Below are positions 17,911-26,990 of a stretch of 44,131 nucleotides of DNA, in pieces. The first letter of the stretch is position 1. The number at the start of each line of letters is the position of its first letter. The translations under genes were made by a program, and so were the position numbers. The notes under the pieces are model-generated. The model saw nothing but the letters and a program-made list of their open reading frames with translations, was not told the origin of the DNA and did no database searches. The stretch comes from Photorhabdus bodei (GTDB taxonomy: Bacteria; Pseudomonadota; Gammaproteobacteria; Enterobacterales; Enterobacteriaceae), in contig NZ_NSCM01000042.1 in the NCBI RefSeq assembly GCF_003287735.1, positions 1 to 44,131 on the forward strand, read 5' to 3'.

Positions 17911-19698
17911 TTAATCCTGATTGCCTTCAACATCGAATAAATCCGCCTGCCTTTGATTTGATTGGGGGGCTTCTTTTGGTTTTTCTTTCATTGGCAGGTT
18001 TTCTACGTTAAGGCTGTAGTCATCATGACCCCATTCACAGCGCGACAACACCATTTTCGGGATCTTCTTAAGTGTTAGATTCGGGAAGCGGTCAACCTTG
18101 CATCTAAAGGCGCTGCAGCACACCAGCAAGGTACGATCTTCACCCACTTCGTCACTCAAGACTTCCAACTGCTCAACAGACAGAGTTTGCGTTGTTACAT
18201 AGATACGATCCTGCTCGGTGGAATAACCGTGATTCCACCATTCAGTATCGGAAGGCGCATAGGTAAAGCCTTCTAGCTTGCAGATCGCTTCGGCTAACAT
18301 GGCGGCATCGTAGTCTTTACTGATCACCCAGCGACCCCAGCGATCTTGCTCCAGTAAGGAAGGAGCGAGTTTGTAGTAGCGGAAGCCACCTCCGCCTTGC
18401 CAGTTGACCGCTTTAGATATTCCGGTTTGGTCTTCACCGTCTATAACTTTTTTAAGGCGAGGAATAATATGCGTATTGCATTGATCACCAAGCTCAACCA
18501 AAACCCATTTTCTTCCCATTTTATGAGCTGTGGCAGCTGTTGTTCCAGAACCACCAAATGAATCTAAGACTAAATCTCCGGGGTTTGTCGAAATCTCCAA
18601 TATGCGCTTTAGTAATTGTTCAGGTTTTTTTCCTCTAGGGAATTTAACACCACCTTCATTTGCAATATCTGCTTTTGGGATGTCCTCATTCCGCCAGAAG
18701 TTCGTTAAATTTGAGAACTTAACAATACTGTTATCCTTTATTTCTGCTGTGTCTTTTAACCAAGAAAACAGCTCCGCATTGTAATAAAATAAATCTATCT
18801 TCTGCCCCTCATATTTACCTCTACTTGGTGTGTATTCAACAGAGTAGAGTTTTTTTTTGTCCATATCTGAAACTAAATCTTTCTGAAACGAGTTTTCCTT
18901 CTGAATCTGGTTTGTTCTGAATAATGTGTCGAAGTTAGTTATTAGCTGCGAATCAATTTCTTGCTTTCTCTTTTCATAGTCTCGCAAAGAAATTGTTGCG
19001 ATTTCAAAATCTTCATATTCGTAGACTTTTACTGGCTCACCATTTGATTTTGAAACAAAATCTCTTACGAGTCTTTTATCACCAATACGAGCAAGATATT
19101 TGTTGTATCTCTTAATTGTTTTAAGCTCCAATAGTATAGCGTTTTTTACATCATGCTCCTTCAGAGTCTCTTTTTTGTAACACAGGATGTGCTCTGATGT
19201 ATCAACTAAAAATCCACCTTGACCTATACCCGCAGCAGCAGAACGCTCATATGAGATATGTGAAACAAAACATCCTCTACCAAATATTTCATCTAGCATT
19301 ACTTTTAAATAATGCACCTCAGAGTCGTCGAGGTGAACCCACAATAGTCCGTCAGTCGACAACAAACGATTAATGATATTTAGCCTCTGATACATCAAAT
19401 CGAGCCAAATGGAGTGCTCTAAACCATCGTCATAAAGATCAAAAGCTTGTCCTGTGTTAAATGGTGGATCTATGTATACACATTTTATTTTTCCAGTATA
19501 TTCTTGTTCCAACGCCTTCAGAGCCAGTAAGTTATCACCGAAAATAAGTTTGTTATCAAAGATATCGTTTTCACCAACCTTATGACTGGCATGGTACGAT
19601 TTGCTAGGTTCTTCCACTAAAATACGCGGTTCAAGCTTCGGTCGCTTGTCTTTACCAATCCACGTTAATTCAAGTTTCTTTTTGGATTTATTGCTCAT
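17911..19698 (-). CDS. Type III-like adenine DNA methyltransferase (Mod)
   Basis: A 595-residue N6-adenine methyltransferase of the beta class, in which the catalytic motif precedes the cofactor motif. Motif IV is DPPFNTG at residues 77-83, and the SAM-binding motif DSFGGSGTT is at 379-387. The roughly 290 residues between them would hold the target-recognition domain. This order and length suit Mod of type III systems. The gene lies 12 bases before the Res gene and 13 bases after the AIPR gene. It would mark host DNA so the helicase-nucleases spare it; the recognised sequence cannot be read from the protein. Confidence 0.92.
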   Translation of the reverse strand: MSNKSKKKLELTWIGKDKRPKLEPRILVEEPSKSYHASHKVGENDIFDNKLIFGDNLLALKALEQEYTGKIKCVYIDPPFNTGQAFDLYDDGLEHSIWLDLMYQRLNIINRLLSTDGLLWVHLDDSEVHYLKVMLDEIFGRGCFVSHISYERSAAAGIGQGGFLVDTSEHILCYKKETLKEHDVKNAILLELKTIKRYNKYLARIGDKRLVRDFVSKSNGEPVKVYEYEDFEIATISLRDYEKRKQEIDSQLITNFDTLFRTNQIQKENSFQKDLVSDMDKKKLYSVEYTPSRGKYEGQKIDLFYYNAELFSWLKDTAEIKDNSIVKFSNLTNFWRNEDIPKADIANEGGVKFPRGKKPEQLLKRILEISTNPGDLVLDSFGGSGTTAATAHKMGRKWVLVELGDQCNTHIIPRLKKVIDGEDQTGISKAVNWQGGGGFRYYKLAPSLLEQDRWGRWVISKDYDAAMLAEAICKLEGFTYAPSDTEWWNHGYSTEQDRIYVTTQTLSVEQLEVLSDEVGEDRTLLVCCSAFRCKVDRFPNLTLKKIPKMVLSRCEWGHDDYSLNVENLPMKEKPKEAPQSNQRQADLFDVEGNQD

Positions 19699-19711
19699 AC
19701 TTCAAAAATTC

Positions 19712-21412
19712 CTATGCGTCAGCCAGTGCGGCCATAACGGCACCTTTCAGTATCTTAAGGTCCGAGGCATTCTTAAACACCGAGACTGGAGATTTTCCCC
19801 AATTGACTTTTTTATACTCTGTGATGATGGTTTGTGCAATCGACTGTGCCGTCGTACAAACGATATTGCTGTGTGCCAGTGAAAGCTTTAACTCGTTGTG
19901 TTCTATATATTGTTTAAGCTTCAGATAAACAATATGAGACAGCAACATTAGAGAATTTGCGTTAATATCTTTATCAACGCCAGTAGACTGCCTTGCATCT
20001 GATTTAAGTGACTCGCGAATCAGCAAATAGATTTGCACAATCCGCCAAAGTTGCCGTGCCTGAAGGCTATCTTTAAACAAACAATGATAGGTAGAACCAT
20101 GTAACTCTTCACCAGCCACGCGGGAAAACAGCTTTTTGGCGTCTTTCTTCGCTTGAGCAATTAAATTGCAATCACTGTCGCTCACCCAGCAGGCTAACGC
20201 TTTTGCTGCGGTTTCAACATCAAAGTCTTCCTGGTCCAGATCACCTGATTTATAGCGATAGAAAACACCAGACTGCTGAAGTGTTTGCGCCCATTGGATC
20301 TGGTTCTCATCCAATGCCGCGAAGTCAATATCGGACACTGTATTTTGATTGTTGCGAAAACGGGTGATCTTGCTGCCAAATTCTTCTAGGTCTGCGTCGA
20401 GCGCGATAAGGGTAGCCAGTACCTTAATATCAGGCTCTTCAGATTTTTCATCCAAGTCAATGGTCAGACTGCTGACAGTTTGAGCTCCGTTGATGACGGA
20501 AAGATTTTCTACCCTGAACTTTCCGCTTGAGCGTGTCTCATCACGGGCTCCAATAGGACGAATTGCATCGCAGATAAACGTTACCCCATTGTTAAAGTAG
20601 AAGAAGTGTTCGGGGTTGTTCTTGATGGTTTCTGAAATATCCTGATTGACGACCGTGTTACCCTGAAAATGTCGGATGTTCGCATCAAACAACTTCTCGC
20701 CATACTGATCTTTTAAAGACTTCAATTGGGTACCGGTGATGCTGCCGAAATAGCACAAATAGGGCTCATCAATGTGGCCATAGTTTTCCAATGTAATTTC
20801 AGCGGTGATAGGTGCAGGTAAATGCTCGTCCAGTTGGATTCGGTGGAAGGATGCCAATCCTCGATTCAGAAAGCTTAAAAAATAGGGATCAGCAGGTTGG
20901 TTGAGTGCTGCCTCTAAATCAGACATTAGTCGCTTTTTATCGTCGCCTAGAGCACCACCCGTATAGGCCAACACAGCTTTAACTTTTGCGACTCCGGAAT
21001 CAAAAGCGAAACTTAAAGCCACAGTTTTTGCTTGAAGGTGCTCGTTAAAACGTTCGTACTTCTGTTTGGCTAAGTCTTTAACGCCGTCTACAAACTTGCT
21101 AACCTCTGCCAGTTCTACTTCACCAATACCTGAGTCTTTGTATTTCGACTGGACAAGCCAAACGGTTTGGGTGGCATCCACATAAACCGAGTCTATGCCA
21201 TGATCCTGTCCGCCATCAATGGAAGCTTGAATGGCCTCCTGCTCGGAGGCACCAGCCTCTTGTATTAAAACATAGGCCGCCAGTGCTTTACTGTAAAAAT
21301 TCCGATGTTTGGCATTTGCGTCGGTGCCAGTACCGATAATCTTCCCCCCAAATCGAGCATCCAACAATTCACATAGTTGGATAAGCTCGTGCGGCTTGAC
21401 TCCCCCAGCCAT
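19712..21412 (-). CDS. AIPR-family protein (abortive-infection type)
   Basis: A 566-residue protein of the AIPR family, named after abortive phage resistance. The family core is visible in FYFNNGVTFICDAI and ENLSVINGAQTVSSL. The N-terminal part has DHGIDSVYVDATQ followed by WLVQSKYKD, resembling a PD-(D/E)xK nuclease fold with Q in place of the acidic residue; a nuclease role is therefore inference. The frame is open five codons further, but the ATG at 21412 overlaps the stop of the SNF2 gene as TAATG, the same junction used upstream, so I chose it. Confidence 0.82.
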   Translation of the reverse strand: MAGGVKPHELIQLCELLDARFGGKIIGTGTDANAKHRNFYSKALAAYVLIQEAGASEQEAIQASIDGGQDHGIDSVYVDATQTVWLVQSKYKDSGIGEVELAEVSKFVDGVKDLAKQKYERFNEHLQAKTVALSFAFDSGVAKVKAVLAYTGGALGDDKKRLMSDLEAALNQPADPYFLSFLNRGLASFHRIQLDEHLPAPITAEITLENYGHIDEPYLCYFGSITGTQLKSLKDQYGEKLFDANIRHFQGNTVVNQDISETIKNNPEHFFYFNNGVTFICDAIRPIGARDETRSSGKFRVENLSVINGAQTVSSLTIDLDEKSEEPDIKVLATLIALDADLEEFGSKITRFRNNQNTVSDIDFAALDENQIQWAQTLQQSGVFYRYKSGDLDQEDFDVETAAKALACWVSDSDCNLIAQAKKDAKKLFSRVAGEELHGSTYHCLFKDSLQARQLWRIVQIYLLIRESLKSDARQSTGVDKDINANSLMLLSHIVYLKLKQYIEHNELKLSLAHSNIVCTTAQSIAQTIITEYKKVNWGKSPVSVFKNASDLKILKGAVMAALADA

Positions 21413-24255
21413 TAAACAACCTCCCAAGTAATACTGAACAACACCTGTTCTTCAACGGTTTGATTCATTTTGTCTTCCAATTCGGTAATTAATACCTCTC
21501 GGCCTTCGTCGACTTCGTCCTGTCGATCAAACAGTTCACGGCGCTTTTTGTGACGCAGTTTTTCTAATTCTTTTTGCTTTTTCTGCCAATGCAGTTTTTC
21601 ATGGAGGTCAGGCGCGAGCTTTGCAGTCCTGCGAACTTCTCGAATCTCTCGGTCGGTCTCTTTTATGTTCTGCTCTAACACCACTTTAAGGTCGTCTGCC
21701 CAAGCATCCAGCTTTTCAACTTCCGCTTCGAAGTATTTGAGATTGCGCTGACTGATATCACTGAGCAGCTCCTGTTTAGCCTGAGACAGTTCTTTTTCAA
21801 TAGTTGGGTTGATTGAGAAAGTGGTTTGAGAATCACTTTTAACCGGGTAGGAAAGCAGCTTTTCCAGTACATCGGAATGAACCACTTCACCCTTGTTATT
21901 GATGCCAATGACAGCCAAGTGATCTTCGGCTCGTTCCATGGATTCAACCGTTACCCTGCATACTTGCAATTGACCAGTTTGTCCCCTGAGTTTTTCTACT
22001 ACAGATACCTTGGTATCTCTGGCATCAGTGTTAAATACAAGATGTGCCTGACCTAAGCTTTTACTCTTTGCATTATCAATAGTCCACTGAGCCAGCGGGT
22101 GTTTGAGCCGGTACAGGTGGCAGTCCCCATCGCGTCTCGGTAGTTCGTACTCACCTGTCGGGATGTTGGCAGGTGCTCCCGATGGTAGTGACTTAATAAC
22201 AAAGCCACCCTGGACGGGTTGAAAATGACTCGAAAGCTCTGTTTGAGTCAGCGCTAACAACATCTGTTCATACTTGTCGAGAGAAGCTTCGGTATCAATT
22301 TTCAAGCGTTGCAGAACGTCTTCATCAAAGTTTTCGAACAGTTGCTCACGCGTATTAATCATCTGAGCATTAATTTCGTGAGCAAGATCTTGCTGAAGTT
22401 TGTCAAATGCGCTTTTGATTTCTTCTGGGTCGCGACAAGTGTCATAGATTTTTTTAATTCGGCGCTCGAAATCCACCCCATTTTCGATTGCCCCCAGTAC
22501 TTCATCAGAAGCCCCGAAGACCCCGTCAAATATCTTGAACTTCAGTTTTAATAACTCATGAACCCGTTGATCAGCAGGGTTGGTAGAATCAATAAAGTTG
22601 AGTACAACCACATCATGCTTCTGTCCATATCGATGACAACGTCCTATACGCTGCTCCATCCTTTGAGGGTTCCAAGGCAGGTCATAGTTGATCACCAATG
22701 AGCAGAACTGGAGGTTTACACCTTCAGCCGCCGCTTCAGTAGCGATCATGATCTTACCTTTTTCCTTAAAGTATTCCACCAATGCGGCGCGGGTATCCGC
22801 GGTTTTAGAGCCGGTAATATTGTCGCTACCTTCGTGCTTGACCAACCAGTTTTTGTAGATCTCTTTCGCCTGAGAGTCGCTGTTAGTGCCATTAAAAAGC
22901 AAAATGCCATCTTTGTATTCGCTGTTTCCTAATAGCTCAAACAGATAATCCTGAGTTTTTCTGGACTCAGTAAATATGATGGCTTTTTCTTGTGCGCCAA
23001 GCTCCTTAAGCTTCTCAAAAGCAATTTTCAGAGCTTTGAGTAAGGCCTCGCCCTTGGAGTTCTCTCTTATATTCTCCGCAAGCTCTTTGAATGACTTAAG
23101 CTCATTGATTTCGTCGATAATGGATTGGTGATTGGGCTTTTCTGATGAGCATGCGCTGTCTTCATCATCAGACCATTCTTCTGCAGTTTCATCCAGCGAT
23201 TCATAGTCAGCATTGAGGTCACTATAAACACCTGATCCCACCCCATCGTTTTTCAGATCATTTTCCAATCGATTGATAATTGAGTTTAATGCACCAGCTA
23301 TTGCAAAGGATGATGAAGCCAGAAGCTTCCACATCACCATGGAAATTAGTTGTCGCTGACCGCTTGGCAATGCATTGAGGTTTGATCGCTGTAGATAAGC
23401 CGACACAAGCCAATAAAGCTTTTGTTCATCACTAGACGGCGTAAACTCTTCAACCATAGCAATTCGCTTGGTATAGGGGACGTAGGCTTCAACATCTTTT
23501 CTTAAGGTACGCTTGCATACGGGTTTAATGCGTTTCCGCAGCTCGTTAAAGGAGAGGTTGTCGTTAAGACGTCCATACTTGATACGGAAGCTATCAAGAT
23601 CTCCAAATACTTTTTCATCAATGATGCTGACCATACCAAACAGCTCCAACAACGAATTTTGAAGCGGCGTGGCAGTGAGCATGACCTTAAATGTACTACT
23701 CAAGGCATCGCGAATTGCAGCGGCTATTTTGTTCCCTTTTTTGTAGACATTTCTAAGCCTGTGAGCTTCATCTATTACCGCCAAATCCCAGGGGATCATT
23801 TGAATGTCATCTGCTTTAGCTTTTGCAAACTGATAGGAGCAAATGACTATTTTCTCACCCGCATCAAATGGGTTTTTGACACCTTCTTTTTTAACCTTTT
23901 TGTAGCTGTCTCCTTCTAGAATGAGGCCGTCTACACCAAATTTCTCTTGAAGCTCCTGGTGCCACTGTTTACGAAGGTTTGCCGGAACAACAATGAGGAT
24001 ACGTCGTTTACGCTCGGCCCATTTCTGGGCAATGACAAGACCAGCCTCAATTGTCTTACCGAGGCCCACTTCATCTGCCAGTATGACGCCATTGGATAAA
24101 GGATTACGAAATGCGAAGAGGGCAGCATCCACCTGATGGGGATTCAGATCTATCTGCGCATCCATAATTGCTCCAGTCAGCTTGTCTTCATCCTCACTAT
24201 CTAGGCGACGAGTAAGCTGCCACGCAAAGTACTGGGCCTGGTGCTGGCTGTACAT
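21412..24255 (-). CDS. SNF2-family helicase (RapA/DrmD-like)
   Basis: A 947-residue SNF2-type ATPase, probably a double-stranded DNA translocase. An N-terminal segment leads to DEVGLGKT (Walker A, 61-68), VIDEAHRLRN (Walker B), MLTATPLQNS and, in the second lobe, the RIGRCHRYGQ motif VI. The last 150 residues are strongly charged and look like a coiled coil. Layout resembles RapA and the DrmD helicase of DISARM, but no other DISARM gene (DrmA, DrmB, DrmC) is present. It starts inside the stop codon of the regulator gene (TAATG), so translation is coupled. Confidence 0.88.
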   Translation of the reverse strand: MYSQHQAQYFAWQLTRRLDSEDEDKLTGAIMDAQIDLNPHQVDAALFAFRNPLSNGVILADEVGLGKTIEAGLVIAQKWAERKRRILIVVPANLRKQWHQELQEKFGVDGLILEGDSYKKVKKEGVKNPFDAGEKIVICSYQFAKAKADDIQMIPWDLAVIDEAHRLRNVYKKGNKIAAAIRDALSSTFKVMLTATPLQNSLLELFGMVSIIDEKVFGDLDSFRIKYGRLNDNLSFNELRKRIKPVCKRTLRKDVEAYVPYTKRIAMVEEFTPSSDEQKLYWLVSAYLQRSNLNALPSGQRQLISMVMWKLLASSSFAIAGALNSIINRLENDLKNDGVGSGVYSDLNADYESLDETAEEWSDDEDSACSSEKPNHQSIIDEINELKSFKELAENIRENSKGEALLKALKIAFEKLKELGAQEKAIIFTESRKTQDYLFELLGNSEYKDGILLFNGTNSDSQAKEIYKNWLVKHEGSDNITGSKTADTRAALVEYFKEKGKIMIATEAAAEGVNLQFCSLVINYDLPWNPQRMEQRIGRCHRYGQKHDVVVLNFIDSTNPADQRVHELLKLKFKIFDGVFGASDEVLGAIENGVDFERRIKKIYDTCRDPEEIKSAFDKLQQDLAHEINAQMINTREQLFENFDEDVLQRLKIDTEASLDKYEQMLLALTQTELSSHFQPVQGGFVIKSLPSGAPANIPTGEYELPRRDGDCHLYRLKHPLAQWTIDNAKSKSLGQAHLVFNTDARDTKVSVVEKLRGQTGQLQVCRVTVESMERAEDHLAVIGINNKGEVVHSDVLEKLLSYPVKSDSQTTFSINPTIEKELSQAKQELLSDISQRNLKYFEAEVEKLDAWADDLKVVLEQNIKETDREIREVRRTAKLAPDLHEKLHWQKKQKELEKLRHKKRRELFDRQDEVDEGREVLITELEDKMNQTVEEQVLFSITWEVV

Positions 24256-24494
24256 TATGCATCCCCCTGACTTTTAACTTTGATATGCTCTGCCAATTGC
24301 CCTAGGCTTACCTGGAAATACTCACAGAGCTTGTCCAGGACTTCGGTAGTCGTGTTATAACCTTTCTGATTGGATACCTTTGAGAGCGTTGTCCGGTGAA
24401 TACCTGTTGCTTTAGAAATCTCCTCCAAGGTGATACGGCGTCCTTCTTGGAATTCTTTTTCAGCGATGAGTTCTTTTAGTCTAAATCTAATCAT
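24255..24494 (-). CDS. XRE-family helix-turn-helix regulator
   Basis: A 79-residue Cro/CI-type DNA-binding protein and first gene of the defence operon. The helix-turn-helix is in ITLEEISKATGIHRTTLSKV. A GTG three codons upstream is open, but the ATG at 24494 has the better Shine-Dalgarno (AAAGGTG, six bases away) and gives the family N-terminus MIRFRLKELI. It probably binds near its own promoter and holds the operon in check until phage infection or entry into a new host, by analogy with controllers of restriction systems. Confidence 0.85.
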   Translation of the reverse strand: MIRFRLKELIAEKEFQEGRRITLEEISKATGIHRTTLSKVSNQKGYNTTTEVLDKLCEYFQVSLGQLAEHIKVKSQGDA

Positions 24495-24520
24495 TCGGGG
24501 CACCTTTGAAGTGAAACATC

Positions 24521-24548
24521 ACTATACCGAAATACGAATATAGATCAA
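24521..24548 (-). promoter_or_regulatory. Predicted promoter of the defence operon
   Basis: On the minus strand, TTGATC (24548-24543) and TATAGT (24526-24521) are spaced by 16 bases, a reasonable sigma-70 promoter 27 bases upstream of the regulator ATG. The spacer holds related CGAAA/CGAAT words that could be a regulator operator, but I cannot show this. Confidence 0.5.
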
Positions 24549-24690
24549 TTTGTATGTTTGATGCTTTATAAGGCTAAATATGATTTATAAGCACGAATGC
24601 AGAGTGAGAGTGACCTTTCCCTTTGGATTTGGACTCCCCCCACGAAGGTAGATAAATTCTATCCTTATAATAACGCCGCCTGAGTACCCA

Positions 24691-25435
24691 TTACCTCATC
24701 GCTGCATAGACACGTTCAACCCAACGATTGATTACTTCTTCATCAAAAAAGATTGACCATCTACAATCATCTTCGGGTGTGAAAGACGCTCAAGCTTGTT
24801 GCCACATTTCGTTTTCAAGAACGAGGCCGACCAAGATAACGATTTTTTGACCAACAGCGTTTTCAGCTCAGACAAGAACTCAACCCATTCATGCGCAACC
24901 ATTGGTTGTTTAATCAACAGGGTAGAAAGACGAGTGTTGTTATCTGAAGTATCTACCTCCAGTAAGGCATACTGCAGACCTTTCCTTTGCAGAAGATGAA
25001 ACGCAATACAACGAGGGTTCCTAAGACAATAAATGTCTGGTGCATCTTTTTAGTACTGGAAGACGACGTAATTTAGCCGTCACTAGCTCACAATCAGGCA
25101 TGGTCAACAATTTATCTACCATGCGATAGAAGGCATCAAAACGCCTGGCATACAAATACAAGTCATCGCTTTTATCTTCGATACCATCAAAATCAGCAGA
25201 AGGTAAAGCCCCCTGAACCGTTGCTTCATCGGTACTGACAGAAACAGTTGCCTTATCGGATGGCGGTAAATCGTTCTCGTCCTGCTCCCCTTTGCGTCCT
25301 TTTCTTATAGTCTCAAAAGGTTCTGAAAATTCAAAGGCCAATATCTCTGCTTCGATTTTTTTCAGGTTCCCATCCGCACCTGGATTTTCATCCTCGTCAA
25401 TCTCAAGCTCAGAACCGGCGGCAGCCCCCACGGGG
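24691..25435 (-). pseudogene. Decayed Tn7-like tnsE (3' part)
   Basis: The C-terminal half of a Tn7 TnsE-like protein in three frames. Shared landmarks with Tn7 TnsE, in the same order: KIEAE then FSEP then RKGRK (Tn7: VIEAE, FSRP, RRARK); VSTDE followed by ALPSAD (VSTDE, VLAAAD); ARRFDAF (ANRFAAF); ALLEVDTSDNNTRLST (VLLEVDASDGVKMLST); KKSLSW (KSSLNW); LSHPK (VNHPK); RWVERV near the stop (GWAERV). One frameshift is an extra A in a run of five near 25032. The other is a missing T in a run of six near 24750; repairing it leads to DEEVINRWVERVYAAMR and the stop at 24691. The 5' half, at least 270 codons, is gone at the IS junction. TnsE directs Tn7 to replicating DNA on conjugating plasmids. No tnsA-D is found. 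Confidence 0.75.
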
Positions 25436-26733
25436 CTGAGGAATCCCCAGAAAATAGACAGGCATAGCGTTGTGTGATCTACTGATTGTTCCACCAAGTC
25501 AATAAGGTCACTGCTATGCCTGCACGTAAAGTATGTCACAACTTCTTCAAAGATGCCTTAGCACCGTTTCATAAATATCGCCAGAATGCATTAATCGATG
25601 CCACTATGGCTTTGATTAATGGCGCTTCTCTTACGCTAACCAGTATTGGACGTTTTTTGCCCGGACAGGCTCAGGTCAAAAACAAGATAAAAAGGGTTGA
25701 TCGCCTGTTAGGAAACACCGCTCTTCACAACGATATTCCTGCGATTTTTAATAATATTACTGCCATGATAACTCGTCAGTTGCCTCTTTGCGTTATTGCT
25801 GTGGACTGGAGCGGTTATCCATCGCAGGAGTATCATGTGCTTCGTGCCAGCCTTCTTTGCGACGGTCGGGCAATGCCGTTATTGAGTTGGGTTGTATCCT
25901 CGGAAAAACAAAATAACACCTTAATACAAAATCAGTTTCTTGATTCCCTCGCTAAAGCCGTCTCTTCCGATGCCAGAGTCATCATCGTCACAGACGCAGG
26001 ATTTAAGAGTCCATGGTTTCGACATATTGCCTCATTAGGCTGGGATTTTATTGGGCGGATCAGGAATAACGTTCAATTTCACCTGGCAGATAGTCCTGAA
26101 ATATGGCTGAAAATCTCTGACTGTCCCGGAACAATAACGCCGAAATACATGGGGGCGGGAACGCTGGTCAAAGAAAAGAAAAACCGTATTAATGGTCATT
26201 TTTATACATACAAGAAATTACCTAAAGGGCGGAAAAGTAAACGTTCAAAAGGCAGGCCAATGTATACTAAAACAGACAACGAGTATCGGCAGTCAGCAAA
26301 AGAAGCCTGGCTTATTTTCAGTAGTATAGATGATTTAAAGCCACGGGAGATCATCAAGTTATACAGTCGTCGCATGCAGATAGAGCAAAACTTCCGCGAT
26401 GAAAAAAGTGAGCGTTTCGGATTTGGTCTTCGTGCCAGCCACAGTCGCTCTGCGGGTAGAATGCGGGTACTGAGTTTACTGGCAACACTGAGCACAATCG
26501 CCCTGTGGCTGATTGGTTATCACGTGGAGAATAAGGGATTACATCTGAGATATCAGGCCAACAGTATCAAATCACAGCGGGTCATCTCATATCTGACGTT
26601 AGCAGAGAACGTCTTACGACACTCCCCACTGATTTTAAAGCAAATATCACTGAATGATGCTCTTAACCACTTAACAAGAGTCTACCGAAATATGGTGCTG
26701 GTTTATTAGCACCGATTTGTGGGGATCCCTCAG
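25436..26733 (+). mobile_element. IS4-family (IS10-like) insertion sequence
   Basis: A complete 1298-bp element. The left end reads CTGAGGAATCCCCAGAAA and the right end, inverted, CTGAGGGATCCCCACAAA: 16 of 18 match, close to the CTGAGAGATCCCC tips of IS10. It is flanked by a perfect ten-base direct repeat CCCCACGGGG (25426-25435 and 26734-26743), which proves a simple transposition event. It sits at the junction between the tnsE remnant and the hydrolase remnant. The single transposase gene looks intact, so the element may be active. Confidence 0.95.
25516..26709 (+). CDS. IS4-family transposase (IS10-like DDE)
   Basis: A 397-residue DDE transposase that excises the element by a cut-and-paste route, as in IS10/Tn10. 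The first aspartate is in IAVDWSGYP and the second in IVTDAGFKSPW. The glutamate lies in the IS4 signature YSRRMQIEQNFRDEKS (Y-(2)-R-(3)-E-(6)-K). The frame is open ten codons upstream, but the ATG at 25516 follows AAGG at good spacing and starts MPARKVCHNFF. Length and motifs are close to the 402-residue IS10 enzyme. Confidence 0.93.
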   Translation: MPARKVCHNFFKDALAPFHKYRQNALIDATMALINGASLTLTSIGRFLPGQAQVKNKIKRVDRLLGNTALHNDIPAIFNNITAMITRQLPLCVIAVDWSGYPSQEYHVLRASLLCDGRAMPLLSWVVSSEKQNNTLIQNQFLDSLAKAVSSDARVIIVTDAGFKSPWFRHIASLGWDFIGRIRNNVQFHLADSPEIWLKISDCPGTITPKYMGAGTLVKEKKNRINGHFYTYKKLPKGRKSKRSKGRPMYTKTDNEYRQSAKEAWLIFSSIDDLKPREIIKLYSRRMQIEQNFRDEKSERFGFGLRASHSRSAGRMRVLSLLATLSTIALWLIGYHVENKGLHLRYQANSIKSQRVISYLTLAENVLRHSPLILKQISLNDALNHLTRVYRNMVLVY

Positions 26734-26743
26734 CCCCACGGGG

Positions 26744-26990
26744 GCAGAGGCTTCATCCGAGGCTCCACCGCCGCAGCGCTGAGGGCAAACCCTCCATTCC
26801 CGCAGATGCCGATGACACCAATGCGATTTCTGTCAACAAATGGCGGGTACCAATAAAATCCACAGCGGCACTAAAGTCCTCCACAAAAGCTTCAGGGGAG
26901 GCAATCGAACGAAGTTCACCCCCCACTCTCGCCATTATAGGATACATCCCAGGCCAGAGTAATATGAATAACAGCCTCCAAAATGGAGGC
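26744..26990 (-). pseudogene. Alpha/beta-hydrolase fragment
   Basis: Read in three minus-strand frames, this gives LASILEA, ITLAWDVSYNGESGG, ELRSIASPEAFVEDFSAAVD, then FVDRNRIGVIGICGNGGFAL. That is the middle of a dienelactone-hydrolase/YcjY-type alpha/beta-hydrolase, up to just past the nucleophile elbow. Two single-base slips break it: six G where five would keep frame (near 26920) and a missing C before ATTTGTTGAC (near 26850). Both ends are lost; the 3' side stops at the IS junction. It lacks an intact catalytic set and cannot be functional. Confidence 0.65.

Noticed and set aside
15160..24494. Complete DISARM system
   Set aside because: The SNF2 helicase is DrmD-like and a methylase is present, but nothing resembles DrmA, DrmB or DrmC, and the Res-type gene has a type III layout.
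25021..25539. A 172-residue acidic protein as an intact gene
   Set aside because: Its first codons lie inside the IS element and its last eight residues are out of frame after a slip in an A run; the middle is tnsE.
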